A stretch of DNA of 64,000 nt from Curtobacterium sp. MCSS17_015. GTDB taxonomy: Bacteria; Actinomycetota; Actinomycetes; Actinomycetales; Microbacteriaceae. The translations under genes were made by a program, and so were the position numbers. Position 1 is the stretch's first letter; every line of letters starts with the position of its first letter. Location of the stretch: NCBI RefSeq assembly GCF_003234265.2, contig NZ_CP126256.1, positions 1,860,001-1,924,000 on the forward strand, given 5' to 3'. Of this stretch, positions 8,650 to 17,205 are shown piece after piece. The notes below the pieces were generated by a model. It was not told the origin of the DNA and made no database searches. It was given only the letters and a program-made list of their open reading frames with translations.

Positions 8650-9458
8650 CCGACCTCCCCGCACCGGCCACCGCCGGTGGACCGGCACTCTCCGCCGTCG
8701 ACCTGCACCGCACCTACCGCCTCCCCCGCCGCAGCCCGTTCGAGCCGGGCGCCCTGCGGACCGCGGTCGACGGCGTCGACCTGGTCGTCCCCGCCGGCGT
8801 GCGGCTCGGGATCGTCGGCGAGTCCGGGTCCGGCAAGTCGACCCTCGTCCGACTGCTGGCCGGACTGGAGGCCCCCACCACCGGCAGCGTGACGGCGTCC
8901 GGCCGCCCCGTGGACGCGCGGGCTCCGGCTGCCGCCGGCCGCTGGTACCGGCGCGAGACCGGCATCGTCTTCCAGGACCCGGTCGCCTCGCTCGACCCGC
9001 GGATGCGCGTCGGCGCGATCGTCGCCGAGCCGCTCCGCGCGCTGCGGATCGCGGGCGACCACCGGGCCACGGTCCGTACCGTGCTCGAGCGGGTCGACCT
9101 GCCCGCCGACGCCGCCGACCGGTACCCGCACGAGTTCTCGGGCGGGCAGCGGCAGCGGATCGCGATCGCGCGGGCCGTGGTGCACCGGCCGCGGATCCTG
9201 TTCGGGGACGAGCCGATGAGCGCACTCGACGTGGTGGTGCGGGCGCGGGTGATCGACCTGTTCCGCTCGTTCGTCGACGACCTCGGGGCGACGCTCGTGC
9301 TCGTGTCGCACGACATCGGCGTGGTGCAGCGGCTGTGCGACACCGTGGCGGTGATGTCGGCGGGGCGCATCGTCGAGCACGGGCCGGTGTCCCTCCTCGA
9401 CGCCCCCGCGCACCCGGTGACACAGGCCCTGGTCGCTGCGGCGCCGACGCTGCCGTAG
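8646..9458 (+). CDS. Peptide-type ABC transporter ATPase, DppF-like
   Basis: A 270-residue ATPase and the last gene of the five-gene importer operon. Visible motifs are Walker A GESGSGKST near residue 59, Q-loop IVFQDPVASLDPRMRVG, signature FSGGQRQR, Walker B ILFGDEPMSALD and VSHDIGVVQRL. The N-terminal element YRLPRRSPFEPGALRTAVDGV matches the DppF/OppF subunit. The C-terminus stops shortly after the VTQALVAAAP segment, so the usual oligopeptide C-terminal tail is minimal. The operon ends in the convergent intergenic space that holds the first copy of the 82-bp repeat. Confidence 0.92.
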   Translation: MTDLPAPATAGGPALSAVDLHRTYRLPRRSPFEPGALRTAVDGVDLVVPAGVRLGIVGESGSGKSTLVRLLAGLEAPTTGSVTASGRPVDARAPAAAGRWYRRETGIVFQDPVASLDPRMRVGAIVAEPLRALRIAGDHRATVRTVLERVDLPADAADRYPHEFSGGQRQRIAIARAVVHRPRILFGDEPMSALDVVVRARVIDLFRSFVDDLGATLVLVSHDIGVVQRLCDTVAVMSAGRIVEHGPVSLLDAPAHPVTQALVAAAPTLP

Positions 9459-9483
9459 TGGCGCGCGCAGCGGTCCTCCCCCG

Positions 9484-9565
9484 GGTTCCAGGACGTCGGC
9501 ACCTCAGGGCGCCGGATGCGACGATCGTGGAACCCGGACGCGTGCGGGCGGCGGGTCGTGGAACC
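9484..9565. repeat. Intergenic 82-bp element, copy A
   Basis: Starts with GGTTCC and has two TCGTGGAACC boxes, the second closing the element. It aligns over its whole length with the element at 30284-30366 with a one-base length difference. The first 35-bp inner spacer has exactly the same length in both. The inner hairpin is degenerate in this copy. It lies between the convergent ends of the ABC operon and the amidase gene, so it may serve as a bidirectional terminator or a REP-like sequence. Confidence 0.65.
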
Positions 9566-9623
9566 GACGGGCGTGCGTGGCACGGCGCGGGTCTCCTGCA
9601 CCGGGGGCCGGCGCGCGCCTCCC

Positions 9624-11063
9624 TCACCAGACGGACGGGTGCCGCCGTTGCCACCGCAGCCGACGCTCGAGCTGCGCCCCGATCGCGAGGAGCACGCGCT
9701 CCCCACCCGGACGCCCGATGAGCTGCACGCCCATCGGGAGCCCCGCTCCGTCCGGGTGCCCCTCGGCGGTCACCCCGACGGGCAACGTGATCGCGGGCAG
9801 CCCCGCCACGTTCGCCATCGACGTCCACGGCGAGTAGGCGCACTGGCGCCGGAAGTCCTCCGCCGGGTCCTCGCCGTACCAGCCGAGCGGACGCGGGGTC
9901 AGCGCGAGCGTCGGGGTGAGGACCGCGTCGAACCGGTCGAACGCGCGGGTGAGGGCGACGGAGAACGCGTCGAGCCCAGCCATCGCGTCGAGCACCTGCG
10001 CGCCCGTCAGTGCCCGACCGCGTTCGACCAACCAGGCGACGAGCGGCGTCAGCGCGGACAGGTCGATCCCCGGGAGCCGGGCGATGCCGGCACCTGACGA
10101 CTCCCATGCCACCTGGAACGGCTCGGCGTACGGCACGCGCGGCATCGTCACGTCCTCGACCCCGTGTCCGACCTCGCCGAGCACACGGACGGCGGTGTCC
10201 ACGGCCTCCCGGGCCGCCGGGTCGACGACCACGTCCACGAAGTCGTCCCACGGTGAACCCTCCAGCAGACCGACGGCGAAGCGTCCCTCACCGCGGACGG
10301 CTGCCGCCGTGAACGGCCCGTCACCGACGTCGGGCGTCACGAGCGCGTACGGCTGCCGCTCCGGCAGCCCGGTCGGCGCCACGAGCGCGTCGAGCAGCAT
10401 GCCGGCATCGGCCACGGTGCGGGTCAGCGGTCCGGCGACGGCCAGGCCTCCCAGGCCGGCGCGCCCGGGCATGGAGGGCACGCGCCCGCGGCTCGGCTTC
10501 AGACCGACCAGGCCCGTGGCGGCCGCGGGGATCCGCACCGATCCGCCGCCGTCCGACCCGACGGCCGCGGGCAACAGGCCGACAGCGACCGCGACGGCAG
10601 CTCCGCTCGACGACCCGCCCGGGGCGCGCGTGGTGTCGTAGGGGTTCCGCGTCGTGCCGAAGCGCGTCTCCGACGACGACGACATGCCGAACTCCGGCGT
10701 CGCCGTCTTGCCGAGGCTGATCGCCCCGGCGTCGTCGAGCGCGGTGACGAGCGGGTGGTCGGCCTCCGCCGGGTCTCCCGGCAGGGCGGCGGTGCCCGAC
10801 CGGGTGGGGACTCCGCGTCGGTCCGTCAGGTCCTTGTCCCCGGACGGGAGGCCCCACAGCGGTCGCGACGTCGGCACCAGGTCGCCGAGGTGGTCGGCCC
10901 GGGCACGCGCGGCCTCGGCGGTGACGGTGACGAACGCGCCGAGCTCCGCGTCGAGCCGGTCGATCCGGGCGAGGTAGTGGTCGGTGACCTCGCGGGCGGT
11001 GGCATCGCCGCGGCGGATCCAGTCCCAGAGTTCCTGCGCGGACAGGTGGTGGAGTTCGAACAC
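9624..11063 (-). CDS. Amidase, amidase-signature family
   Basis: A 479-residue amidase-signature enzyme that hydrolyses a carboxamide bond. The Ser-cisSer-Lys triad is visible: Lys near residue 77 (PSGDKDLT), cis-Ser in the GGSSSGAA segment near 149-156 and nucleophile Ser near 175 (SDGGGSVRIPA). The N-terminus (LSAQELWDWIRRGDATAREVTDHYL) is the normal helical start of GatA-like amidases. No gatB or gatC gene is adjacent, so this is a stand-alone amidase rather than the tRNA amidotransferase; the substrate is unknown. The GTG start has TAGGCT 6 bp upstream and no ribosome binding site, suggesting a leaderless transcript. It is divergent from the next gene. Confidence 0.9.
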   Translation of the reverse strand: MFELHHLSAQELWDWIRRGDATAREVTDHYLARIDRLDAELGAFVTVTAEAARARADHLGDLVPTSRPLWGLPSGDKDLTDRRGVPTRSGTAALPGDPAEADHPLVTALDDAGAISLGKTATPEFGMSSSSETRFGTTRNPYDTTRAPGGSSSGAAVAVAVGLLPAAVGSDGGGSVRIPAAATGLVGLKPSRGRVPSMPGRAGLGGLAVAGPLTRTVADAGMLLDALVAPTGLPERQPYALVTPDVGDGPFTAAAVRGEGRFAVGLLEGSPWDDFVDVVVDPAAREAVDTAVRVLGEVGHGVEDVTMPRVPYAEPFQVAWESSGAGIARLPGIDLSALTPLVAWLVERGRALTGAQVLDAMAGLDAFSVALTRAFDRFDAVLTPTLALTPRPLGWYGEDPAEDFRRQCAYSPWTSMANVAGLPAITLPVGVTAEGHPDGAGLPMGVQLIGRPGGERVLLAIGAQLERRLRWQRRHPSVW

Positions 11064-11134
11064 GGACCGAGCCTAGGCGGACGCGGTCGGACCCGGTCCT
11101 TGACCGTGTCGCGGTCCGGGGCCAAGCTCGCCGC

Positions 11135-11830
11135 ATGGACTTCGGCGGAGTGCTCGGCGCGGACGCGCCCGACCCGGAGCTCGAGCAGCGGGCCGCGGTC
11201 CGTGCGCTCGGGTTCGACGTCGCCGGTCTCGTCGCGCAGCGGCTCCTCGAGGACTCCGGCTCCCTCGGTGTGCAGACCAGCGAGTCCGACGGCGTGCTCG
11301 TGCGTGCGACCGTGTCCCGGCAGTACACGCTCTGGCGGAACCCCGACGACCGGGACGACCCGGTGAACCTGGCGGTGCTGGACGACGAGCGGCGACGGTC
11401 GCTCGAGGAGGTCCCGCCGTGGCCGCGCCCGGACTGGCTCGTCGCGACCGTCGAGCGCCTGCGGTACCCGATGCTCTGGGAGGCGGTCCAGACGCACCGG
11501 ACCGCACCCGATCCGACCCGTCCCACGTCGGCGGAGACCCTCGTCCAGCACGTGCAGTACGTCCTGGTCAACCAGTACCGCGACGAACACGCCCTCCCCG
11601 ACCTGACCGAGCACCCCTGGCCCGCCCTGGTCGACGAGCGCAGCGTCCAGTCCGGGCACCCGGTCCTGGTCGACGGCGTCGAGCGTCCGGGTCTGCTCCT
11701 CGACACGGACCCCTTCGTGCTCGGCATCGCCGCGGAGCTCGACGACGGGCGACTCGTGACCGCGGTGCTCCCCCGTGACGAGCTGCCCCTGCTCACCGTC
11801 GCCTTCGACTCGGCCGCTCCGCTCGGCTGA
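11135..11830 (+). CDS. Conserved-looking protein of unknown function
   Basis: A 231-residue protein that I do not recognise. It is acidic and rich in Pro, Asp, Glu and Arg, with no signal peptide, membrane segment or cysteine cluster. The middle region (WPRPDWLVATVERLRYPMLW, then ETLVQHVQYVLVNQYRDEH) looks like two amphipathic helices. The C-terminal half (SGHPVLVDGVERPG, LDTDPFVLGIAAEL) reads like a beta-rich domain. It starts at ATG, divergent from the amidase with about 70 bp between, and ends 77 bp before the ABC-F gene, so co-transcription with that gene is possible. Confidence 0.75.
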   Translation: MDFGGVLGADAPDPELEQRAAVRALGFDVAGLVAQRLLEDSGSLGVQTSESDGVLVRATVSRQYTLWRNPDDRDDPVNLAVLDDERRRSLEEVPPWPRPDWLVATVERLRYPMLWEAVQTHRTAPDPTRPTSAETLVQHVQYVLVNQYRDEHALPDLTEHPWPALVDERSVQSGHPVLVDGVERPGLLLDTDPFVLGIAAELDDGRLVTAVLPRDELPLLTVAFDSAAPLG

Positions 11831-11907
11831 CGCGAGGCAGGCGCCGGCCCCGCACCGAGCCTCCCGTCCGGTCCCCCGCCGGCCCGGCGAGGTGGGACGA
11901 TGTGGGG

Positions 11908-13572
11908 ATGACCGCCACGCTCGTCGCCAAGGGACTCGCCGGCGGCTACGCCGCCCGCACGCTGTTCGACTCCCTCGACCTCACGGTCGCCCCCGGTGAC
12001 GTGATCGGCGTCGTCGGTGTGAACGGCGCCGGCAAGTCGACCCTGCTGCGCCTGCTGGCCGGGGTCGACGAGCCGCTCGGCGGGACGGTGTCCCTGTCGC
12101 CGACGGACGCGTTCGTCGGCTGGCTGCCCCAGGAACACGAGCGCGTCCCCGGCGAGACCGTCGCCGGCTACGTCGCCCGCCGGACCGGCTGCGCCCAGGC
12201 CACGCTCGAGATGGACGCGACGGCCCTGGCCCTCGGCGAGCCGGACGCCGGTGACGCAGCCGCCGACCGTTACTCGGTCGCCCTCGAACGGTGGCTGGCG
12301 TCGGGCGCGGCGGACCTCGACGAGCGGATGCCGGTCGTGCTCGCGGACCTCGGGCTGACCCTCGACGCGCCCGACGGCTCGGTCACGGCCGAGTCGCTCA
12401 TGACGTCGCTGTCCGGCGGGCAGGCGGCCCGGGTCGGACTGGCGGCGCTGCTGCTGTCCCGGTTCGACATCGTCCTGCTCGACGAGCCGACGAACGACTT
12501 GGACCTGGACGGGCTCGCCCGGCTCGAGGAGTTCGTGCGCGGCCTGCGCGGCGGGGTCGTCCTGGTCAGCCACGACCGCGAGTTCCTGGCGCGCTCGGTC
12601 ACGGCGGTGCTCGAACTCGACCTGGCGCAGTCCTCGAACCGGTTGTTCGGCGGCGGGTACGACGCGTACCTCGAGGAGCGCGAGATCGCCCGCCAGCACA
12701 AGCGCGACGCCTACGACGAGTTCGCGGCGACGAAGGCCGACCTCGTCTCGCGTGCGCGGACGCAGCGCGAGTGGTCGAGCCAGGGCGTCCGCAACGCCAT
12801 GAAGAAGGCGCCCGACAACGACAAGATCCGCCGCAAGGCCGCCAGCGAGTCGAGCGAGAAACAGGCGCAGAAGGTCCGTCAGATGGAGTCACGGATCGCC
12901 CGGCTGGACGAGGTCGAGGAGCCGCGCAAGGAGTGGCAGCTCGAGTTCACCATCGGGCAGGCGCCCCGGTCCTCGGCCGTCGTCGCGACCCTGTCGGACG
13001 CGACCTACGAGCAGGGTGACTTCACGCTCGGTCCGGTGTCGCTGCAGGTGAACGGTGGCGACCGCATCGGGATCACCGGTCCGAACGGTGCCGGCAAGTC
13101 GACGCTGCTCCGGGCACTGCTCGGGCGGCAGGCGCCGACGAGCGGCACGGCCTCGACCGGGTCGAGCGTCGCGGTGGGCGAGGTCGACCAGGCCCGCTCG
13201 CTGTTCACCGGTGCGGAGCCCCTGGCCGCGGTGTTCGAGGGCCTGGTGCCCGAGATGACCACGGCCGACGTCCGGACCCTGCTCGCGAAGTTCGGGCTGA
13301 AGGCCGAGCACGTCGGCCGCGCCGCGGGTGAGCTCTCCCCCGGTGAACGCACCCGCGCGGGGCTGGCGCTCCTGCAGGCCCGCGGGGTGAACGTGCTGGT
13401 CCTCGACGAGCCGACGAACCACCTGGACCTCGCGGCGATCGAGCAGCTCGAGCAGGCGCTCGAGACGTACGAGGGCACGCTCCTGCTCGTCACCCACGAC
13501 CGGCGCATGCTCGACACCGTGCAGCTCGACCGGCAGTGGCGCGTCGAGGCGGGGCGGGTCACCGAGCGGTGA
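11908..13572 (+). CDS. ABC-F family ATPase
   Basis: A 554-residue soluble protein with two ABC ATPase domains and no membrane segments. The first has Walker A GVNGAGKST, signature LSGGQAAR and Walker B IVLLDEPTNDLDLDG. The second has GPNGAGKST, LSPGERTR and VLVLDEPTNHLDL. Between them is a charged helical linker (residues about 255-330, rich in Lys, Arg, Glu and Gln) that in ABC-F proteins reaches into the ribosomal E site. Members act on translation or give ribosome-protection antibiotic resistance; which applies here cannot be read directly. I use ATG at 11908 rather than GTG at 11902. A GACGAT hexamer lies 6 bp upstream. The gene converges on the P450 gene. Confidence 0.9.
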   Translation: MTATLVAKGLAGGYAARTLFDSLDLTVAPGDVIGVVGVNGAGKSTLLRLLAGVDEPLGGTVSLSPTDAFVGWLPQEHERVPGETVAGYVARRTGCAQATLEMDATALALGEPDAGDAAADRYSVALERWLASGAADLDERMPVVLADLGLTLDAPDGSVTAESLMTSLSGGQAARVGLAALLLSRFDIVLLDEPTNDLDLDGLARLEEFVRGLRGGVVLVSHDREFLARSVTAVLELDLAQSSNRLFGGGYDAYLEEREIARQHKRDAYDEFAATKADLVSRARTQREWSSQGVRNAMKKAPDNDKIRRKAASESSEKQAQKVRQMESRIARLDEVEEPRKEWQLEFTIGQAPRSSAVVATLSDATYEQGDFTLGPVSLQVNGGDRIGITGPNGAGKSTLLRALLGRQAPTSGTASTGSSVAVGEVDQARSLFTGAEPLAAVFEGLVPEMTTADVRTLLAKFGLKAEHVGRAAGELSPGERTRAGLALLQARGVNVLVLDEPTNHLDLAAIEQLEQALETYEGTLLLVTHDRRMLDTVQLDRQWRVEAGRVTER

Positions 13573-13602
13573 GGACCGACGAGCGCGGACGGAGCCGCGC
13601 CG

Positions 13603-14898
13603 TCAGTGCGCGCTGCGGTGGAACGGGCACCCGCCGCCCGATCGGGAGGCCCGCACCCGACCTCCTGAGGCGGGCTTCGTGGGCAGCCGGCGCCGGTTCA
13701 CCTCGAGCCCCTCGTCGAGGACCGTCAACCGCGGGTCGCTGAGGGTCGCGACCGCCGAGGCGAGTGCGACGATCGCGAGCTTCTCACCCGGGCAACGGTG
13801 GCCGGTGGCGACGTCGCCGCCGCCGTGCGGCACGAAGGTCTCGATCGCCTCGTGGTCCTCGACACCGAGGAACCGCTCCGGATCGAACCGGTCCGCCGCT
13901 TCCCACGACCGGTCGTCGGTGTCGGTGCCGAGCAGGTCGAGCACCACCCGGCCGCCCTTGCGGAGGTGCTCACCGTCGAGTTCGACGTCCTCGGTCGCCC
14001 ACCCCGGCAGCATCGGGACGAACGGAGCCGTCCGGCGGACCTCCTGGGCGAACGCGGTCGCGACCGGCCCGCCGACCAACGAGCGCTCGGTCACCGACTC
14101 CTCGGCGATCCGGGCACGCCACTCGGGCCGGTCGTGCAGCTCCTTCGCGGCGAAGGCGACGAACCGGGCCACGGCGATGAGCGGTCGGAAGCTGTTCTGC
14201 AGTTCGATGCCGGCCGTCCGCGCCGGCAGGAGCACCCCGGAGCGGTCACGGTGCCACGCCCACTCGTACAGCGCCGTCCCCGCGGCCGGGTCGAGGTCAC
14301 CGTCCCGGACGGCACGGACCAGCCGCTCGGCGTGCCGGTCCGACCACCGGCGGTTGACGGCCGCGAGCAGGTACTCCGGCGAGTACGGCACGCCGAAGCC
14401 GTCGACGATCTGCGCGAGCCGCGCAGCCCAGCGGGTCTTGGCCGCGGCCGTCCCGGGCAGGCCAGCCCACTGCATCCCGGCGCGTCCGAACACGCCGACG
14501 GCGGCGTCGTAGGCGGTCCGCCCGCCCCCACCGAGCCACTCGTCGAGTTCACGGTGCCACTCCTGGGCGATGAGCGGGGTGAGCCGCGCGACCTGCTCGT
14601 CCTCGTAGGCCACGTCGACGAAGGTCGCCTTGCGGTGCCGGTGCTCCTCGCCGTCCAGGCTGTGCACCGAGCCGTTGCCGAACAGCGTCTGCTGCACGAT
14701 CGCCGGCATCGCGCCGTGTCGGGCGATCCTGTCGCCGTCGTAGAAGAGCCCGACGCCCTCGGCACCGCGGACGAGCAGCGCATCGCGGAACAGGAAGCGC
14801 ATCGGCACCGCCCGAGCGCCGTCCGACGCGCGCCGCCAGATGTGTGCGCCGAAGCCGTAGCCGCGGGTGAGCAGGGACGGGGAGTCGTCGACAGCCAT
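13603..14898 (-). CDS. CYP152-type cytochrome P450 peroxygenase with an OleT-like distal histidine
   Basis: A 431-residue soluble P450 with no membrane anchor. The heme-ligand loop is GHRCPGE (Cys near residue 369). The I-helix lacks the usual acid-alcohol pair. Instead it has NSFRPLIAVARF, with Arg near 238 and Pro near 239. This is the Arg-Pro pair with which CYP152 enzymes bind the fatty-acid carboxylate and use hydrogen peroxide instead of a reductase. In the B-prime region the sequence is GSVHSLDGEEHRHRK. His near 79 aligns with His85 of the OleT decarboxylase, where the hydroxylases P450-BSbeta and SPalpha have Gln. Fatty-acid decarboxylation to terminal alkenes is therefore possible beside hydroxylation. 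No redox-partner gene is nearby, as expected for a peroxygenase. The C-terminus ends in a basic Gly-rich tail (GGGCPFHRSAH). Confidence 0.85.
   Translation of the reverse strand: MAVDDSPSLLTRGYGFGAHIWRRASDGARAVPMRFLFRDALLVRGAEGVGLFYDGDRIARHGAMPAIVQQTLFGNGSVHSLDGEEHRHRKATFVDVAYEDEQVARLTPLIAQEWHRELDEWLGGGGRTAYDAAVGVFGRAGMQWAGLPGTAAAKTRWAARLAQIVDGFGVPYSPEYLLAAVNRRWSDRHAERLVRAVRDGDLDPAAGTALYEWAWHRDRSGVLLPARTAGIELQNSFRPLIAVARFVAFAAKELHDRPEWRARIAEESVTERSLVGGPVATAFAQEVRRTAPFVPMLPGWATEDVELDGEHLRKGGRVVLDLLGTDTDDRSWEAADRFDPERFLGVEDHEAIETFVPHGGGDVATGHRCPGEKLAIVALASAVATLSDPRLTVLDEGLEVNRRRLPTKPASGGRVRASRSGGGCPFHRSAH
13643..13653 (+). repeat. CGGGAGGCCCG motif, copy inside the P450 gene
   Basis: Plus-strand copy lying antisense to the P450 reading frame, where it encodes part of the basic C-terminal tail (RASR) after the catalytic domain. 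Confidence 0.7.
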
Positions 14899-14946
14899 GT
14901 CCCCATGGTGCCGACGGCTCCCCGGCCGTCCTCTCGGGAGCGCCCG

Positions 14947-15489
14947 TCAGGCGGGACGGAGGCCGAGCAGCGTGAGGACCTCGGCGCACTCCTCGGCCGG
15001 GGTGCGGTCGGCGGCGACGGTGACGTGCGCCTCGTCCGCCTGCGGCGGCTCGAGCGTCGCCAGCTGCGAGGCGAGCAACGACGTCGGCATGAAGTGCCCG
15101 GACCGCGAGGACATCCGCTGCTCGAGGAGCGCCCCGTCCCCCGCGACGTGCACGAACACCACCCCGGAGGCCCGCAGCACGTCCCGGTAGGACCGCTTCA
15201 GCGCCGAGCAGGTCACCACGCCGTTCGTCCCGGCGTCGAGGTGCCCGCGGATCCAGTCGGCGACGACGTCGAGCCACGGCCAGCGGTCCTCGTCGGTCAG
15301 GGGCGTCCCCGCCTGCATCTTCGCGACGTTCGCCTCGGGGTGCATGTCGTCCCCCTCGGCGAACGCCCAACCGAGCTCGTCGGCGACCTTCGCGGCGACG
15401 GTCGACTTGCCCGAGCCGGACACGCCCATGACCACGAGCACCCGCGCGTCGAGCGGCACCGGCTGCTGGTCGGTCGTGCGTCCGCTCAT
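14947..15489 (-). CDS. gntK: Gluconokinase
   Basis: A 180-residue P-loop kinase that phosphorylates gluconate to 6-phosphogluconate for the pentose phosphate pathway. Walker A is MGVSGSGKST near residues 21-30, followed by family motifs EGDDMHPEANVAKMQAGTPLTDEDRWPW and VVTCSALKRSYRD. The length is normal for GntK/IdnK. The ATG overlaps the stop of the upstream permease gene by 4 bp, so the two are translationally coupled, and together with the divergent GntR they make a gluconate-use locus. The reading frame is open far upstream, but the ATG at 15489 gives the standard N-terminus. Confidence 0.95.
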   Translation of the reverse strand: MSGRTTDQQPVPLDARVLVVMGVSGSGKSTVAAKVADELGWAFAEGDDMHPEANVAKMQAGTPLTDEDRWPWLDVVADWIRGHLDAGTNGVVTCSALKRSYRDVLRASGVVFVHVAGDGALLEQRMSSRSGHFMPTSLLASQLATLEPPQADEAHVTVAADRTPAEECAEVLTLLGLRPA

Positions 15490-16988
15490 CGGATGAAGAC
15501 CCCCGCGACGAGCACGCCGACCAGCCCCGTGACCGAGATGAGGCACTCGAGCACCGACCACGTCTTGAACGTCTGCCCGACGGTCGTGTTGAGGTACCCC
15601 TTGACGAGCCAGAACCCGGCGTCGTTCACGTGCGACAGGAAGACCGACCCGGCACCGATGGCGAGCACGAGCAGCGAGGTCATCGGGGACGAGAGGTCCT
15701 GCGCGATCGGGGCCATGATGCCCGCGGCGGTGACGGTCGCGACGGTCGCGGACCCGGTGGCGACGCGGACGAGCGCCGACACCACCCATGCGACGAGCAG
15801 CACCGACACGCCGGACTCCTGCACGGCGTCCGCGATCACGCCCCCGATGCCCGTGTCGATGAGCACCTGCTTGAAGCCGCCGCCCGCGCCGACGATGAGC
15901 AGGACGCCGGCCACGGGCGGCAGGGCGCTCTCGAGGGACTTCGCGACGGCTGAGCGGTCCATGCCGCCGCCGATCGCGAAGAACACCATCGCGTAGACGG
16001 TGGCGATGCCGATCGCGATCATCGGGGTACCGAGGAAGTCGAGCACACCGACCCACGCGCCGCCGGCGTCCGGCATCGCGGCTTCCCGGATCGCCTGCGC
16101 GAGCATGAGCACGACGGGCAGCAGGATCCCGACGAGGGCGACCGCGAAGGAGGGGCTCCGCGGTTCGGTGATGACCCGGGTGAAGTCGCTCTTCCCGTTC
16201 GGCAGGGACGCCGTGTCCTGCGTGGCGGGGCCGCGCCGCGCCTCCCGGCCGGGGTGCGCGGGGTCCGCGTCCCGCGAGCCGAACATGTCCGGTGCCGGGA
16301 CGTCGACCCAGCGGGCCGCGAAGCGGGCGAACACCGGACCGGCGACGACGATGACGGGGATCGCGAGCACGATGCCGAAGGCGAGGGTGGTCCCGAGGTT
16401 CGCGCCGACCGTCGAGACGGCCACGAGCGGACCGGGGTGCGGCGGGACGAACGCGTGCATGGTCGACAGACCGGCGAGCGCCGGGATCGCGATCTTCATG
16501 ATCGGGACGCCGCTGCGCTTCGCGACGAGCACGATGATCGGGATGAGGAGGACGAGGCCGACTTCGAAGAACATCGGGAGGCCGATCAGCGCGCCGATGA
16601 GGGCCATCGTCCAGGGCAGGGCGGCGGCGGATGAGCGACGGACGAGCGTGTCGACGACCCGGTCGGCGGCGCCGGAGTCGACGAGCAGCTTGCCGAACAT
16701 CGACCCGAGGCCGACCAGGATGCCGACGCTCGTCATGGTCGCGCCGAAACCGTTGCCGAAGCTCGTGACGGTCTGTTCCGGGGCGAGTCCCGCGCCGAGG
16801 CCGACGCCGAGCGCCCCGATCGTCAGTGCGACGAACGGGTGCACCTTGAGCCAGGTGATGAGCGCGATGATCACCACGATGCCGAGGAGCGCCGCGATGA
16901 CGAGCTGTGGGATCGTGCCCGACGGTTCGACGGGTTCGGGGCCCGCCGCGAGCAGGGTGCCCGCCGCCGACGTCTGGAGGTGAGGCAT
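15486..16988 (-). CDS. gntP: Gluconate:H+ symporter (GntP family)
   Basis: A 500-residue polytopic permease with about 12-14 hydrophobic segments that imports gluconate or a related sugar acid. Family features include GNGFGATMTSVGILVGLGSMFGKLL, STMHAFVPPHPGPLVA and SGSATVATVTAAGI-like sequence (here ATGSATVATVTAAGI). A cytoplasmic linker near residues 235-275 is polar and longer than usual; it contains a GREAR sequence encoded by a close variant of the genome-wide CGGGAGGCCCG word. The ATG has a strong ribosome binding site (GGAAGGGG). Transcription probably starts within the 217 bp shared with the GntR gene, near the palindromic operator. Confidence 0.92.
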   Translation of the reverse strand: MPHLQTSAAGTLLAAGPEPVEPSGTIPQLVIAALLGIVVIIALITWLKVHPFVALTIGALGVGLGAGLAPEQTVTSFGNGFGATMTSVGILVGLGSMFGKLLVDSGAADRVVDTLVRRSSAAALPWTMALIGALIGLPMFFEVGLVLLIPIIVLVAKRSGVPIMKIAIPALAGLSTMHAFVPPHPGPLVAVSTVGANLGTTLAFGIVLAIPVIVVAGPVFARFAARWVDVPAPDMFGSRDADPAHPGREARRGPATQDTASLPNGKSDFTRVITEPRSPSFAVALVGILLPVVLMLAQAIREAAMPDAGGAWVGVLDFLGTPMIAIGIATVYAMVFFAIGGGMDRSAVAKSLESALPPVAGVLLIVGAGGGFKQVLIDTGIGGVIADAVQESGVSVLLVAWVVSALVRVATGSATVATVTAAGIMAPIAQDLSSPMTSLLVLAIGAGSVFLSHVNDAGFWLVKGYLNTTVGQTFKTWSVLECLISVTGLVGVLVAGVFIR

Positions 16989-17087
16989 CTGCGCCCCTTC
17001 CTGGAGCAGCTCCTGCGCTGCTGCCGTCCTGCTGCTGGTGTCGGACCGGCCGGACGCTGATCACGCCCGTGGTCGCCGATCCAATAA

Positions 17088-17101
17088 TCTGATTAATCAG
17101 A
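17088..17101. promoter_or_regulatory. Palindromic operator between gluconate operon and GntR gene
   Basis: TCTGATTAATCAGA is a perfect 14-bp palindrome in an AT-rich island, conspicuous in this GC-rich sequence. It lies 100 bp before the permease start and 105 bp before the regulator start, in the only divergent space of the locus. FadR-subfamily GntR regulators bind short AT-rich palindromes, so this is the likely binding site of the adjacent regulator, controlling both directions. Confidence 0.65.
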
Positions 17102-17205
17102 CTACATCGTCGTCGTCCGCGCGCCACCCGGCGGTGCGGGCAGTGTGCCGCTGCAATGGACTCCGCGTCACACGTCCGCGTACCGCGGTCCGACCAGGAG
17201 GAACG

